Assembly (NCBI RefSeq): GCF_000383475.1
Contig: NZ_KB911459.1
Location: 124,001-188,000, forward strand
Origin: Microbacterium sp. 11MF
Lineage (GTDB): Bacteria; Actinomycetota; Actinomycetes; Actinomycetales; Microbacteriaceae
Length of the DNA: 64,000 nt
Reading direction: 5' to 3'
The translations under genes and the position numbers were made by a program. Each line of letters begins with the position of its first letter. Within the stretch, counting starts at the first letter, position 1. Positions 17,195 through 26,967 of this stretch are shown here, in pieces. The notes below the pieces were generated by a model. That model did not search any database. It was not told the DNA's origin and saw only the letters and a program-made list of their open reading frames with translations.

Positions 17195-17668
17195 TCAGAC
17201 GCGGAGGTCGCGGAGGACGAGCGCGGTGCGGATCGCGGCATCCGCTGCTTCCGCACCCTTGTCCTCCTTCGAGCCCTCCAGGCCCGCCCGGTCGAGTCCC
17301 TGCTGCTCGTCGTCCAGCGTCAGGACGCCGAAGCCGACGGGCTTGCCGGTGTCGAGCGCGACGCGGGTGAGGCCGTCGGTCGCGGCGGAGGACACGAAGT
17401 CGAAGTGGGGAGTGCCGCCCCGGATGATGACACCGAGGGCGACGGCCGCGTCGGCGCCCGCGTCGAGCGCCGCCTTGGCGGCGACCGGCAGCTCGAACGA
17501 TCCCGGCACGCGGACGAGTCGCCACGAGGCCCCCGACGCGTCGAGGATGCGCTTCGCGCCCGCGATCAACCCGTCGGTGATCACGTCGTGCCACTGGCCG
17601 GCGACGACGACGACGGACAGGTCGCTCGCGTCGACGATCTCGGTCTGGGGTGCTCCGTGACCGCTCAT
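17195..17668 (-). CDS. ribH: 6,7-dimethyl-8-ribityllumazine synthase
   Basis: A 157-residue enzyme that condenses 5-amino-6-ribitylaminouracil with 3,4-dihydroxy-2-butanone 4-phosphate, the penultimate riboflavin step. Family signatures: GSFELP near 58 and [16 protein letters not shown] near 80, with the conserved His of HFDFV. Length is normal for the icosahedral type. The ATG overlaps the ribBA stop by 4 nt, making it the last gene of the rib operon. Confidence 0.95.
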   Translation of the reverse strand: MSGHGAPQTEIVDASDLSVVVVAGQWHDVITDGLIAGAKRILDASGASWRLVRVPGSFELPVAAKAALDAGADAAVALGVIIRGGTPHFDFVSSAATDGLTRVALDTGKPVGFGVLTLDDEQQGLDRAGLEGSKEDKGAEAADAAIRTALVLRDLRV

Positions 17669-18945
17669 GCTTTGTGCTCCTCGCTGTGCGCGAGTGCTTC
17701 GCGCAGTTCGTCGGCGTCGATGATGTGACCCATGCGGTCGGCCTTCGTCGCCAGGTACTGGTGGTTGTTCGCGCCGACCCCGACGAGCAGCGGCACCTGG
17801 TCGACGATCGTCAGGCCGAGTGCGCGCAGCTGCGAGACCTTGTCGGTGTTGTTGGTCAGCAGGCGGATCTGCTTGACGCCGAGGTCGGTGAGGATGCCGG
17901 CGGCCGCCGCGTAGTCGCGAGCGTCGGCCGGCAGGCCGAGTGCGAGGTTCGCGTCGACCGTGTCGAGGCCGCGCTCCTGCAGGCTGTAGGCCCGCAGCTT
18001 GTTGATGAGTCCGATGCCGCGACCCTCGTGGCCGCGCATGTAGATGACGACGCCGCCGTCCTGCTCGATGGCGTCCAGGGCGGCCTCGAGCTGCGGACCG
18101 CACTCGCACTTCAGCGAGCCGAAGGCCTCACCGGTCAGGCACTCCGAGTGGACCCGCACGAGCGGTGCTTCCTCGGTGAGCTCGCCGGAGACGACGGCGA
18201 TGTGGTCGGTGCCGGTGATGCGGTCCTTGTACGCGAGGAAGCGGAACTCCCCGTGCGAGGTCGGGACCTTCGCCTCCGCGCGCAGGCTCACGCGACGCTT
18301 GCCGATGTGGTCGGTGTGTGCGGCGGCGCTGTCGCCGTCGGCTGCGCTCACGTGCGCGATGAGCTGTTCGATCGTGATGACGGGGATGCCTTCGCGTTCG
18401 CCCATCTCCAGCAGGCCCGGCATCCGCATCATGCTGCCGTCGTCGGCGACCACTTCGCCGATGACGGCGACGGGCTGGAGGCCGGCGAGCTGCATGAGCT
18501 CGACCGCGGCTTCGGTGTGCCCGGCGCGCTCGCGCACGCCGCCGTCGACGGCGCGGAGCGGGAGCACGTGGCCGGGGCGGATGAGGGAGGCGGGGACCGA
18601 CGTCGGGTCCGCGAGGACGTTGGCCGTCCGGGCGCGGTCCGACGCGCTGATGCCGGTCGTGACGCCGTCGGCGGCGTCGACGCTCACGGTGTACGCGGTG
18701 CTGCGGGCGTCCTGGTTGACCTCGACCATCGGCGGCAGGTCGAGCCGGTCGGCCCAGTCCGCCGGCATCGGCGCGCAGAGGAAGCCGCTGGACCACCGGA
18801 TGGTCCAGGCGAGCCACTCCGGCGAGGCCAGCTCGGCGGAGATGATGATGTCGCCCTCGTTCTCGCGGCTCTCGTCGTCGGCGACCAGGATCGGTCGGCC
18901 TTCTTTGAGGGCTGCCAGGGCGTCGGGGATGGACGAAAGGCTCAT
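17665..18945 (-). CDS. ribBA: Bifunctional DHBP synthase / GTP cyclohydrolase II
   Basis: A 426-residue fusion. The N-terminal half makes 3,4-dihydroxy-2-butanone 4-phosphate (acidic loop [10 protein letters not shown] near 23, HTEAAVEL near 143). The C-terminal half is GTP cyclohydrolase II with the zinc ligands in [18 protein letters not shown] (about 260) and [11 protein letters not shown] (about 300). It supplies both riboflavin precursors. AGGAGG precedes the ATG, which also overlaps the ribE stop. Both active sites appear intact, so both functions should be active. Confidence 0.95.
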   Translation of the reverse strand: MSLSSIPDALAALKEGRPILVADDESRENEGDIIISAELASPEWLAWTIRWSSGFLCAPMPADWADRLDLPPMVEVNQDARSTAYTVSVDAADGVTTGISASDRARTANVLADPTSVPASLIRPGHVLPLRAVDGGVRERAGHTEAAVELMQLAGLQPVAVIGEVVADDGSMMRMPGLLEMGEREGIPVITIEQLIAHVSAADGDSAAAHTDHIGKRRVSLRAEAKVPTSHGEFRFLAYKDRITGTDHIAVVSGELTEEAPLVRVHSECLTGEAFGSLKCECGPQLEAALDAIEQDGGVVIYMRGHEGRGIGLINKLRAYSLQERGLDTVDANLALGLPADARDYAAAAGILTDLGVKQIRLLTNNTDKVSQLRALGLTIVDQVPLLVGVGANNHQYLATKADRMGHIIDADELREALAHSEEHKA

Positions 18946-19589
18946 CGGGAGCCTCCTTCTTCTGTGGACGGGATGCCGTCGGGTGAGGCGAATCGGAGCA
19001 GACGCTGCACGTGCCGCGCCAGGATGTCGGTTTCGAGGTTGACCCGGTCGCCGGGCGTCAGCGCGCCGAGAGTGGTCACCTCGAGGGTTTCGGGGATGAG
19101 GGAGATCTCGAACCACTGCGACGACGCGTCGGCGTCCGACACGTCCGAGACGGTGAGCGAGACGCCCTGCACGGTGATCGATCCCTTGTCGACGACGAGG
19201 GGGGCGAGGTCTGCGGGCAGCGAGACGCGGATGACGCGCCACTGCTCGCCGGGGCGCACCTCGAGCACCTCGCCGGTGCCGTCGACGTGCCCCTGCACGA
19301 TGTGACCGCCGAGCCGGGTGTGCGCGGCCAGGGCGCGCTCGACGTTGACGGGGGAGCCGACGGCGAGCGTGCCGAGCGTCGACATGTCGAGCGTCTGCTT
19401 CATGACGTCGGCGGTGAACCCCTCCGGCGTCTGGTCGGTGACCGTGAGGCAGACCCCGCTGATGGAGATCGAGTCGCCGCGCTGCGCGTCCGAGACCGCG
19501 AGCGGTGCGCGGACCGCGAGGCGCACGCCGTCGCCGGACGGATCGATGGCGGTGATGACGCCCTGCTCTTCGATGATGCCCGTGAACAT
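18942..19589 (-). CDS. ribE: Riboflavin synthase, alpha subunit
   Basis: A 215-residue enzyme catalysing dismutation of two 6,7-dimethyl-8-ribityllumazine molecules to riboflavin. It has the two internally repeated lumazine-binding halves: MFTGIIEEQG at the N-terminus with SISGVCLTVT near 43, and a second copy with GSITVQGVSLTVSDV near 136. Length is normal. The ATG shares one base with the ribD stop (TGATG), consistent with coupling in the rib operon. The name ribC is also used for this gene in some organisms. Confidence 0.95.
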   Translation of the reverse strand: MFTGIIEEQGVITAIDPSGDGVRLAVRAPLAVSDAQRGDSISISGVCLTVTDQTPEGFTADVMKQTLDMSTLGTLAVGSPVNVERALAAHTRLGGHIVQGHVDGTGEVLEVRPGEQWRVIRVSLPADLAPLVVDKGSITVQGVSLTVSDVSDADASSQWFEISLIPETLEVTTLGALTPGDRVNLETDILARHVQRLLRFASPDGIPSTEEGGSR

Positions 19590-20608
19590 CAGCCCTCCTT
19601 GGGGGTCAAGGTGACGAGGATGTCGTCACCGAGTCTGTCGAGACCGAGGATCTCGAGTCGGCGCTGCTCTGCGATCGTCGTGACTCCGATGTCGCCGACC
19701 GCGACGCGGTCTCCGCCGATCAGGGTCGGCGCGACGTACACGAGGAGCTCGTCGACCAGTCCCTGGCGCAGGAACGACGCCGCGAGCGTCGGGCCGCCCT
19801 CGAGGAACACGCGGTGAGCGCCGAGTTCGCGGAGCCTGTCGAGCAGGTCGCGGAGATCCTCGCCCTCGTCCTGCATGAACGGCCGCGGGTGGCGCCGGAG
19901 TGCGGCCTCCTGGGGCACCGCGCGGATTCCGACGACGACCGGCCGCGGCTGGTCCTCGTAGAGCGATCCGTCCGCGGTGCGTGCCGTGAGCGCGGGGTCG
20001 TCGGCGAGGACGGTGCCGGTGCCGACGACGATCGCGTCCGCCCGTGAGCGGCGGCGGTGCACGTCCGCGCGTGCGTCCGGTCCCGTGATCCACTGGCTGG
20101 TGCCGTCGGATGCCGCGGCCCGACCGTCGAGCGACTGCGCCCACTTGACGGTGACATGCGGTCGCCCCAGGCGCTGCACGGTCAGCCACGACGAGATGAG
20201 GTCTTCGCCCTCCTCGCGGAGCACGCCCCCCTCGACGTCGACACCGGCGGCGCGCAAGCGCTCTGCGCCTCCGGACGAGACGGCACCCGGGTCCTCGGCC
20301 GAGTAGACGACGCGTGCGACCCCGGCCTCGATGAGGGCGACGGCGCACGGGCCGGTGCGGCCGGTGTGGTTGCAGGGCTCGAGGGTCACGACGGCGGTGG
20401 CGCCGCGCGCGGCATCCGGCCCCAGTTTCGACAGCGCGTCGATCTCGGCATGGGGGGTGCCGGCGCCGTGGTGCCAGCCCTCGGCGAGCACGGCGCCCTC
20501 GGGCGAGAGGATGACGGCCCCGACCTGCGGGTTCAGGCCGCGAGGCCCGTTCGTCGCGAGCGCGAACGCGTGACGGAGCGCGCTGCGCTCCGCGTCGGTG
20601 ACACTCAT
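19589..20608 (-). CDS. ribD: Bifunctional pyrimidine deaminase/reductase RibD
   Basis: A 339-residue two-domain enzyme. The N-terminal cytidine-deaminase-like domain carries the zinc site in TPHAEIDAL (about 50) and LEPCNHTGRTGPC (about 75); the C-terminal reductase domain begins near 150 (VTVKWAQSLDGR). It performs the second and third riboflavin steps. I chose the ATG giving MSVTDAER; a GTG four codons upstream is an alternative. It is the first gene of the operon, about 70 nt below the FMN riboswitch. Confidence 0.93.
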   Translation of the reverse strand: MSVTDAERSALRHAFALATNGPRGLNPQVGAVILSPEGAVLAEGWHHGAGTPHAEIDALSKLGPDAARGATAVVTLEPCNHTGRTGPCAVALIEAGVARVVYSAEDPGAVSSGGAERLRAAGVDVEGGVLREEGEDLISSWLTVQRLGRPHVTVKWAQSLDGRAAASDGTSQWITGPDARADVHRRRSRADAIVVGTGTVLADDPALTARTADGSLYEDQPRPVVVGIRAVPQEAALRRHPRPFMQDEGEDLRDLLDRLRELGAHRVFLEGGPTLAASFLRQGLVDELLVYVAPTLIGGDRVAVGDIGVTTIAEQRRLEILGLDRLGDDILVTLTPKEG

Positions 20609-20676
20609 CCGGATCCTCACGATGGGGTTCTCCGGGGCGCGGGCGCGACAGGTGGGTACGGCGTCGCCGCATCCAC

Positions 20677-20811
20677 CGTGCTGCCTCCCATCCGGACTAG
20701 CGACTCTCGTCGCATCACCGTCGGTTCCGGATTTCCACCGGATCAGCAGGACCTGGGTCCCGCTCGCGGACTGTCACCGCCGGTTCGGATTCCCACCGAC
20801 CCCGGAGCACG
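20677..20811 (-). promoter_or_regulatory. FMN riboswitch (RFN element)
   Basis: On the minus strand the closing stem CGTGCT/AGCACG encloses the conserved RFN core: GGGGTCGGTGGGAATCCGAA near the 5' side, GGCGGTGACAGTCCGCGAG, a variable arm, then GGTGGAAATCCGGAACCGAC and GGTGATGCGA-type segments, ending in AGTCCGGATGGGAGGCAGCA. It lies 68 nt before ribD and should reduce ribDEBAH expression when FMN is abundant. No U-tract terminator is evident between it and ribD, so control may act on translation. Confidence 0.96.
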
Positions 20812-20883
20812 TTTCTTGCTCTTGCAGTGTAATCAACCGCTCTTCGCCGGTTTCATTCCCGCGTCATCTCTTGACTTCCGGGG

Positions 20884-21843
20884 TCATTCGGTCAGGGCGC
20901 GGGCGGTCGCCTCATCGACGACCAGCTCGGTGACGAGGCGGGCGGCGAGCGCCCCGCGCAGACTGTCGCGTTTGTCGACGCCCGAGACGATGCAGACGCG
21001 ACTCGGCACGCGGCGGAGCACGTCGAACCGCGGGCCCGTCGCGCGGTCGTTGAGCTCGATCCCGCGCGTGGAGCCGTCGAGCCGGTAGAACACCGTCGCG
21101 ACGTCGCCCACCACCCCCTCGCCGTCGAGCGCGGCGAGCTCTTCGGGTTCGAGATAGCCGCCGGAGTAGACGTGGCTGGGGACGCGCGAGTCGGCGGCGC
21201 CGACGCTGAAGACGACGAGGTCCATCGCCGCCTGGATGGCGAGGATGCGGGTGGTGCTGCGTTCCCGCCACATCGCGTGCTTCGTGCGCGGGTCGTCGAA
21301 GAACGCCGGCACCGGGAACTGCTGCGCGTTTCCGCCGTAGGCCTCGGCGAAGCGGCTGAGGATGTCGCTGGCGTACAGCAGGCCCGTCGTCCGCGTGTTC
21401 CCCGAGCCGTTCAGCTGCACGAACGTCGTGCCGTGCACGGACTTCGGGACGAGGCGCCGGCTGACCGCCGCCGTCGTCGACCCCCAGGCGATCCCCACGG
21501 TGGTGTCCGCGACGATGAGGTCGCCGAGCAGGTGGGCGGCAGCCGTCGCGACGCGCTCGAGTCGCTCCACGTCGCTGGCGTCGTCGGGCACCGGAACGAC
21601 ATGCGCGGTGATGCCGTAGCGGTCCGCGAGGTTCTGCTCGAGCAGCTGCGGCGCGGCGAAGGGGGAGCGGATGCGGATGTCCACGATCCCGGTCGCGCGG
21701 GCACGCGACAGCAGGCGCGACACGGTCGATCGGGAGGTCCCGAGTTCGCGCGCGATGGCTTCCATCGTGCGGTCCTGGACGTAGTACAGGTGCGCGGCCG
21801 TGAGGGCGCGACGGATGTCGTCGGGATCGAGCGTCTCTTCCAC
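20884..21843 (-). CDS. SorC/DeoR-type sugar-binding transcriptional regulator of the glp region
   Basis: A 319-residue regulator. The N-terminal helix-turn-helix (MEAIARELGTSRSTVSRLLSR is split at about 23-43) is followed by a SorC-family sugar-phosphate-binding domain (about 55-315) with the family glycine-rich segments (LLGDLIVADTTVGIAWGSTT). Being divergent from glpD-glpK, it probably senses glycerol 3-phosphate or a related phosphorylated sugar and controls them. Translation most likely starts at the GTG just before GAAGAGACG; the first internal ATG would cut off the HTH. An ORF-length open frame beyond the GTG is antisense to glpD. Confidence 0.85.
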   Translation of the reverse strand: MEETLDPDDIRRALTAAHLYYVQDRTMEAIARELGTSRSTVSRLLSRARATGIVDIRIRSPFAAPQLLEQNLADRYGITAHVVPVPDDASDVERLERVATAAAHLLGDLIVADTTVGIAWGSTTAAVSRRLVPKSVHGTTFVQLNGSGNTRTTGLLYASDILSRFAEAYGGNAQQFPVPAFFDDPRTKHAMWRERSTTRILAIQAAMDLVVFSVGAADSRVPSHVYSGGYLEPEELAALDGEGVVGDVATVFYRLDGSTRGIELNDRATGPRFDVLRRVPSRVCIVSGVDKRDSLRGALAARLVTELVVDEATARALTE

Positions 21844-21852
21844 GGATGACAG

Positions 21853-21870
21853 TGTGCACGTATGTGCATG
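21853..21870. promoter_or_regulatory. Inverted repeat between the SorC regulator and glpD
   Basis: TGTGCACGTATGTGCATG has matching TGCAC/GTGCA half-sites around a 4-nt centre, 10 nt upstream of the regulator GTG. It is a good candidate operator for autoregulation and for glpD-glpK control. Regulator identity is inferred from position. Confidence 0.5.
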
Positions 21871-21975
21871 GCGACTGCAATCCCGTCCACGAATGTCATC
21901 ATTGGTCCCATCAGCCACTGCGGTGGCGGTCTGAGGCGACCGGGTCGACACCCGGCAGAAGTGGGAGTGTGTGAC

Positions 21976-23673
21976 GTGGACGCGGACATCCGATCGACGA
22001 CAGCGGCGCTGCGGGAGCGGCCCCAGGCGGACGTGCTCATCATCGGCGGCGGCATCAACGGCGTCGCGACCTTCCGCGACCTGGCCCTCCAGGGCATTGA
22101 CGTCGCCCTGGTCGAGAAGAGCGACTTCCTCTCCGGAGCGTCGGCCGCGTCGAGCCACATGATCCACGGCGGCATCCGCTATCTCGAGAACGGCGAGCTC
22201 CGACTCGTCCACGAAGCCGTCACCGAGCGCAACGACCTGCTCACGACGGCGGCTCACTACGTCCGACCGCTCCGCACCACCGTGCCGATCTTCTCGACCT
22301 TCTCGGGCCTCCTGTCGGCACCGCTCCGCATGGTGCTGCATCGCAAGACGGCCTCGACCGAACGCGGCGCCCTCCTCATCAAGGTGGGGCTCATCATCTA
22401 CGACTCGTTCTCGCGCGGCGGCGGCAAGGTCCCCCGCCACACGTTCCACGGTCGCCGCCGGTCGCTCCGCGCCCTGCCCGACCTCAACCCCGACGTCAAG
22501 TACACCGCCACGTACTGGGATGCCTCGCTCCGCGACCCCGAGCGCCTCGGCCTCGATCTCGTCCGGGACGGCATCGCCGTCGGCGGCAGCCGGGCCCGCG
22601 CCGCGAACTACGTCTCGGCCGCGGGCGTCCAGGATGGCAAGGTCGTGCTCCGCGACGAGGAGAGCGGCGAGGAGTTCCCGTTCGCGGCATCCGTCGTCCT
22701 CAACGCGGCGGGGCCGTGGACCGACCTCGCCAACCGCGCGCTCGGCGACGCCACCCGCTACATGGGCGGCACCAAGGGGTCGCACATCGTCCTCGACCAC
22801 CCCGAGCTCATGCAGGCCACCGGAGGACGCGAGCTGTTCTTCGAGCACTCCGACGGACGCATCGTCCTCATCTACCCCCTCAACGGTCGCGTCCTGGTCG
22901 GAACGAGCGACCTCGAGCACGACATGTCCGAGCCGGCTGTCTGCACCGAGGAGGAGGTCGAATACTTCCTCGACCTCATCGGTCACGTCTTCCCGACGAT
23001 CCCCGTCGACCGCTCGCAGATCGTCCACCGCTACTCGGGTGTCCGTCCCCTCCCCGGGCACGGCGACATGGCCGCGGGCTTCGTCTCGCGCGACTACCGC
23101 ATCGAAGAGGCGATCCTCCCCGGGTCGGACCGCGTGCCGGTGCTCAGCCTGGTCGGCGGCAAGTGGACCACGTTCCGCGCCGTCGCCGCGCGACTGACCG
23201 ACGAGCTGATGACCCGGATCGGCCGCGAGCGTGTCCGCTCCACGAAGGGTCTGCCGATCGGCGGCGCCGTCGGGTTCCCCCGCACCGACGCCGACCGCGA
23301 CGAATGGGTGCACCAGCACCTCTCGGACTTCGGACTCGAGCGCGGTACGCGTCTGCTGCACCGCTACGGCACGCACGCGCTGGCCGTCGCCACCGCGCTC
23401 CGCCAGGACGACGACGACGCGCCCCTGTCGACGCTGCCGCGATTCAGCTCGGGAGAGTTCCGTTACATGGCGACCCGCGAGTCGGTCGTGCACCTCGACG
23501 ACATCTTCCTGCGCCGCACGAACATCGGCTTCCGCGGTGAGGCGACCCGCGAGGTCGTCGAAGAGGTGGCCTACGCCGTCTCGGATGTGATGGGCTGGGA
23601 TGCCGCGACCCGCCGCTCGGAGATCGACCGGACGCTCGCCGCGGTGCACGCCGCCGATCCCGTCGCTGTCTGA
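21976..23673 (+). CDS. glpD: Aerobic glycerol-3-phosphate dehydrogenase
   Basis: A 565-residue FAD-dependent, membrane-associated enzyme that oxidises glycerol 3-phosphate to dihydroxyacetone phosphate and passes electrons to quinone. The FAD-binding motif [20 protein letters not shown] is near 20 and the family [12 protein letters not shown] near 57; a C-terminal DAO domain follows. I chose the GTG giving MDADIRSTT because GGGAG sits 8 nt upstream; in-frame codons further upstream would add residues without family similarity. It is followed by glpK 52 nt later and faces the SorC-type regulator. Confidence 0.93.
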   Translation: MDADIRSTTAALRERPQADVLIIGGGINGVATFRDLALQGIDVALVEKSDFLSGASAASSHMIHGGIRYLENGELRLVHEAVTERNDLLTTAAHYVRPLRTTVPIFSTFSGLLSAPLRMVLHRKTASTERGALLIKVGLIIYDSFSRGGGKVPRHTFHGRRRSLRALPDLNPDVKYTATYWDASLRDPERLGLDLVRDGIAVGGSRARAANYVSAAGVQDGKVVLRDEESGEEFPFAASVVLNAAGPWTDLANRALGDATRYMGGTKGSHIVLDHPELMQATGGRELFFEHSDGRIVLIYPLNGRVLVGTSDLEHDMSEPAVCTEEEVEYFLDLIGHVFPTIPVDRSQIVHRYSGVRPLPGHGDMAAGFVSRDYRIEEAILPGSDRVPVLSLVGGKWTTFRAVAARLTDELMTRIGRERVRSTKGLPIGGAVGFPRTDADRDEWVHQHLSDFGLERGTRLLHRYGTHALAVATALRQDDDDAPLSTLPRFSSGEFRYMATRESVVHLDDIFLRRTNIGFRGEATREVVEEVAYAVSDVMGWDAATRRSEIDRTLAAVHAADPVAV

Positions 23674-23725
23674 CGCCGGCATCCGCGTCGCGATCAGCGA
23701 CGAGCACTCGAAGAGGAGACGAGAC

Positions 23726-25258
23726 GTGGCCGAACACGTGATCGCCATCGACCAGGGAACCACCTCGACACGCGCGATCGTGTTCGACGGCGAAGGGGCG
23801 CTCGTCGCCACCGCGCAGCGGGAGCACGAGCAGATCTTCCCGCGGGCCGGGCGGGTCGAGCACGACCCCGTGGAGATCTGGACGAACACGGAATGGGTGC
23901 TCGCCCGCGTCCTCAACCAGGTGGGGCTGGCGCCGTCGGACGTCGCCGCCATCGGCGTGACCAACCAGCGCGAGACCGCGATCGTCTGGGACCGCCGCAC
24001 CGGCCGGCCGATCCACAATGCGATCGTCTGGCAGGACACCCGGACGCAGCCCGCGATCGACCGGCTGATCGAGACGCACGGCGTCGACGCCTTCGCCGAC
24101 GTGACGGGGCTGCCGCTCGCGTCGTACTTCTCGGCGTCGAAGATCGCGTGGATCCTCGACAACGTCGACGGGGCGCGCGACGCGGCGCGGAACGGCGACC
24201 TGATGTTCGGCACGCCGGACACGTGGATCGTCTGGAACCTCACGGGTGGCAGCGACGGCGGCATCCACATCACGGACGTCACCAACGCGAGCCGCACGCT
24301 GCTGATGGATCTCAAGACCCTCGACTGGTCGGACGAGATGCTCGAGATCTGGGACATCCCGCGCGCGATGCTGCCCGAGATCCGCTCCTCCTCGGAGGTC
24401 TACGGCGAGGTCGCGCAGCCGCGGGTTGCGCGCGGCATCCGGATCGCCGGCATCCTCGGGGACCAGCAGGCCGCCACCTTCGGGCAGGCCGCCTTCGACG
24501 CCGGGCAGTCCAAGAACACGTACGGGACCGGCAACTTCCTGCTCGTCGGGACCGGCACCGAGCTCGTCCGCTCCGAGGCGGGTCTCATCACGACGGTCGC
24601 CTACCGCATCGGCGACGAGCCCGCCCACTACGCGCTCGAAGGTTCCATCGCCGTCACCGGCTCGCTCGTGCAGTGGCTGCGCGACAACCTCGGGATCATC
24701 TCCGATTCGGGCGAGGTCGAGCGGCTCGCCCGCAGCGTCGAGGACAACGGCGGCGCCTACTTCGTGCCCGCCTTCTCGGGACTGTTCGCCCCGTACTGGC
24801 GACCCGACGCGCGCGGCGCCCTCGTCGGCCTCACCCGCTACGTCACCAAGGCCCACATCGCCCGCGCCGCCCTCGAGGCGACAGCGTTCCAGACGCGCGA
24901 CGTGATCGCCGCCGTCATCTCCGACACCGGCCGCGACCTCGACGAGCTCCGCGTCGACGGCGGCATGACCCGCAACGACACGCTCATGCAGTTCCAGGCC
25001 GACATCCTCGGCATCCCCGTCATCCGCCCCAAGGTCGTCGAGACGACGGCTCTCGGCGCCGCCTACGCCGCCGGTCTCGCCGTCGGCGTGTGGTCCGACA
25101 AGGACGCGCTCCGCGGGTACTGGCAGGAGGACCGCCGGTTCGAGCCGCAGATGGACCCCGACGAGCGCGACCGCCGATGCCGGCTGTGGGAGAAGGCCGT
25201 CTCGAAGTCGATGGGCTGGGTCGACGACGACGCCCGGGTCCTCGCCGGAACCGTCTGA
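23726..25258 (+). CDS. glpK: Glycerol kinase
   Basis: A 510-residue FGGY-family kinase phosphorylating glycerol to glycerol 3-phosphate with ATP. The phosphate motif [13 protein letters not shown] is near 8, substrate residues lie in [10 protein letters not shown] near 78, and the FGGY C-terminal ATPase part has [12 protein letters not shown] near 268 and [12 protein letters not shown] near 412. GTG start with AAGAGGAG upstream. No glycerol facilitator gene is nearby. Its stop is 1 nt from the convergent mutM-like gene. Confidence 0.95.
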   Translation: MAEHVIAIDQGTTSTRAIVFDGEGALVATAQREHEQIFPRAGRVEHDPVEIWTNTEWVLARVLNQVGLAPSDVAAIGVTNQRETAIVWDRRTGRPIHNAIVWQDTRTQPAIDRLIETHGVDAFADVTGLPLASYFSASKIAWILDNVDGARDAARNGDLMFGTPDTWIVWNLTGGSDGGIHITDVTNASRTLLMDLKTLDWSDEMLEIWDIPRAMLPEIRSSSEVYGEVAQPRVARGIRIAGILGDQQAATFGQAAFDAGQSKNTYGTGNFLLVGTGTELVRSEAGLITTVAYRIGDEPAHYALEGSIAVTGSLVQWLRDNLGIISDSGEVERLARSVEDNGGAYFVPAFSGLFAPYWRPDARGALVGLTRYVTKAHIARAALEATAFQTRDVIAAVISDTGRDLDELRVDGGMTRNDTLMQFQADILGIPVIRPKVVETTALGAAYAAGLAVGVWSDKDALRGYWQEDRRFEPQMDPDERDRRCRLWEKAVSKSMGWVDDDARVLAGTV

Positions 25259-25259
25259 C

Positions 25260-26123
25260 CTACTTCAGGAGCCTCGACAGGCGGCGGTCCGCGAGGATCT
25301 TGCCGCCCGTCTGACACGTGGGGCAGTACTCGAGGCTGTTGTCGGCGAAGAACACCGATCGCACCTCATCGCCGCACACCGGGCACGCCTCGCCGCGTCG
25401 GCCGTGGACGGCCATCCCGCGGCGCTTGGCGTCCTTGAGGTCGGCCGGAGGTTTGCCGGATGCCGCGGCCACCGCCTCGGCGAGGGTCTGCCGCAACGCG
25501 GCGTAGAGTCTGTCGATCTCGGCATCCGTCAGCCCTGCAGCCAATGCGTACGGCGACATCTTCGCGGCGTGGAGGATCTCGTCGGAATAGGCGTTGCCGA
25601 TCCCCGCGACGATCGACTGGTCCCGCAGGACGCCCTTGATCTGCGTGCGGCGCCCCGCCAGGAGCTCCGCGAGCGTGTCGCGCGTGAACGCGGCGTCGAG
25701 GGGATCCGGGCCGAGGCGCGCGATGCCGGGCACGTCGGCGGGGGAGCGGGCGGCGTAGTAGGCCAGGGACTTCTTGGTGCCGGCCTCGGTCAGGTCGAAC
25801 CCGGAGCCGTCGTCGAAGCCGACTCGTAGGGCGATCGGGGTCTTCCCCGGCCGGATGACCGTGGCGGGCAGCTGGTCGTACCAGCGCAACCAGCCGGCCT
25901 TGGCGAGGTGGAAGACGAGGTGGGCACCGGCATCCGTCTGCAGGTCGACGAACTTGCCGTGACGCTCCGCACCGGTGACGGTCGCGCCGGTGATCGCATC
26001 GATCGGCGGGTCGTACGTCTTCAGGGCGGCGATGTTCGCGACCGACACCTTCGTGACGGTGAGTCCCGTCGCACGCTCGCGGAGGAAGTCGACCAGTCCC
26101 TGCACCTCGGGCATCTCAGGCAT
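25260..26123 (-). CDS. Fpg/Nei family DNA glycosylase (MutM-like)
   Basis: A 287-residue base-excision repair glycosylase/lyase. The N-terminus MPEMPEVQGL keeps the catalytic Pro2 and Glu3 of the Fpg/Nei family (H2TH domain near 140-235). The C-terminal zinc finger has four Cys (CPVCGDEV and YCPTCQTGGK), but the family's CQR ending is replaced by CQTGGK. Such divergent paralogues (Fpg2/MutM2 type) can have altered lesion preference or reduced activity. The start is 60 nt upstream of the GNAT stop with no obvious Shine-Dalgarno; CAGGAT lies 6 nt before the ATG. A symbol is withheld because orthology to MutM is uncertain. Confidence 0.85.
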   Translation of the reverse strand: MPEMPEVQGLVDFLRERATGLTVTKVSVANIAALKTYDPPIDAITGATVTGAERHGKFVDLQTDAGAHLVFHLAKAGWLRWYDQLPATVIRPGKTPIALRVGFDDGSGFDLTEAGTKKSLAYYAARSPADVPGIARLGPDPLDAAFTRDTLAELLAGRRTQIKGVLRDQSIVAGIGNAYSDEILHAAKMSPYALAAGLTDAEIDRLYAALRQTLAEAVAAASGKPPADLKDAKRRGMAVHGRRGEACPVCGDEVRSVFFADNSLEYCPTCQTGGKILADRRLSRLLK

Positions 26124-26182
26124 GGGGTCATCCTGTCATCCGGCGGCGACGGCGGTCAGGGGGTTGTCACGGGACCGGCTTG

Positions 26183-26740
26183 TCAGAGCACCGGCCACGT
26201 CTGCGGCGAGCGGTCGTCCGTGCCCAGGAGCGCGGCGATCCAGCCGTCGTGACGGCCGCGCGGATCGCTGAGCCCCTGGCGCAGGAGGCCCTCGTACCGG
26301 AACCCGAGTTTCTGCGCGACCCGCGCAGATGCGTGGTTGCCGACGACGGCGCGCCATTGGATCCGGGCGAGAGCGAGGGGCTCCGCGAACCCGAAGTCCA
26401 CGACGGCGGTGGCCGCCTCGGTGAGGTAGCCGTGGCCGCGGGCCGCGGCATCCATCCAGAACCCGATCTCTGCCGAGCCCTGCTTCTCGACGCGGTGGAG
26501 GCCGACCATGCCGATCCAGCGGCCCTCGCGGCGGACGCCCCAGGTGAGCTCGCTCTCGTCGTCCCACCATCCGGTCGCCTTGGCGACGAAGTCCTCCGCG
26601 TGCCGCCGGTCGTACGGCGACGGAAGCGTCGTCCACCGGGGCACCTCGGGATCCTGCGCCGCCGCCGTGATCGCGTCGACGTCGGCCGCCGTCGGGACGG
26701 ACAGCTCGAGCCGCTCGGTCCGCAGAGTCACCGGTTCCAT
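26183..26740 (-). CDS. GNAT family N-acetyltransferase
   Basis: A 185-residue single-domain GNAT. It begins TLRTERLELSVPTAADVDAI and has the acetyl-CoA motif region GFWMDAAARGHGYLTEAA near 92-110 and the C-terminal ARVAQKLGFRYEGLLRQG near 137, the pattern of RimJ/RimL-like enzymes that acetylate protein N-termini or small amines. Substrate is not predictable. TAGGGT lies 6 nt before the ATG, so it is probably transcribed without a leader. Confidence 0.85.
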   Translation of the reverse strand: MEPVTLRTERLELSVPTAADVDAITAAAQDPEVPRWTTLPSPYDRRHAEDFVAKATGWWDDESELTWGVRREGRWIGMVGLHRVEKQGSAEIGFWMDAAARGHGYLTEAATAVVDFGFAEPLALARIQWRAVVGNHASARVAQKLGFRYEGLLRQGLSDPRGRHDGWIAALLGTDDRSPQTWPVL

Positions 26741-26746
26741 GCCCCG

Positions 26747-26752
26747 ACCCTA
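26747..26752 (-). promoter_or_regulatory. -10 hexamer of leaderless GNAT gene
   Basis: TAGGGT on the minus strand, 6 nt before the ATG; no Shine-Dalgarno visible. Confidence 0.5.
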
Positions 26753-26770
26753 GCGGCGGCCGCGTGTGCC

Positions 26771-26858
26771 GTATTCAGTCTCGGCACTCGGACGCGCGAG
26801 CACCCCTCGCGCGACTCGGCGGTGCGAGCGCCTCGCGTCGACGCCCGAGACTGAATAC
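26771..26858. repeat. Inverted-repeat element left of the AbiEi/DUF559 gene
   Basis: An 88-nt element bounded by a perfect 14-bp inverted repeat (GTATTCAGTCTCGG / CCGAGACTGAATAC). Inside are two further hairpins, CGCGCGAG/CTCGCGCG and GCGAG/CTCGC, so the single strand can fold as a branched stem with two arms. A related, more diverged element lies on the other side of the DUF559 gene. It looks like a REP or MITE-type structure, but no transposase is nearby. Confidence 0.75.
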
Positions 26859-26967
26859 TGAACGACGACAACTTCACCGTCGTCTCCAGATTCTGGGCGA
26901 AGGCCGCATCGTCCACAGGTGGCGCTGTCGCTGTCGTCAGTCGGGGCGGCAGGCCCACAGTGGCGGG

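Noticed and set aside
20884..24357. A very long open frame (over 1100 codons) on the minus strand extending beyond the SorC-type regulator
   Set aside because: Only the first 960 nt at the low end match a real family; the rest is antisense to glpD and glpK with low-complexity Asp/Arg/Gly composition, as expected for shadow frames in GC-rich DNA.
26771..26858. Integron attC site
   Set aside because: The arms lack the attC core sites (GTTRRRY/RYYYAAC) and no integrase gene is present.
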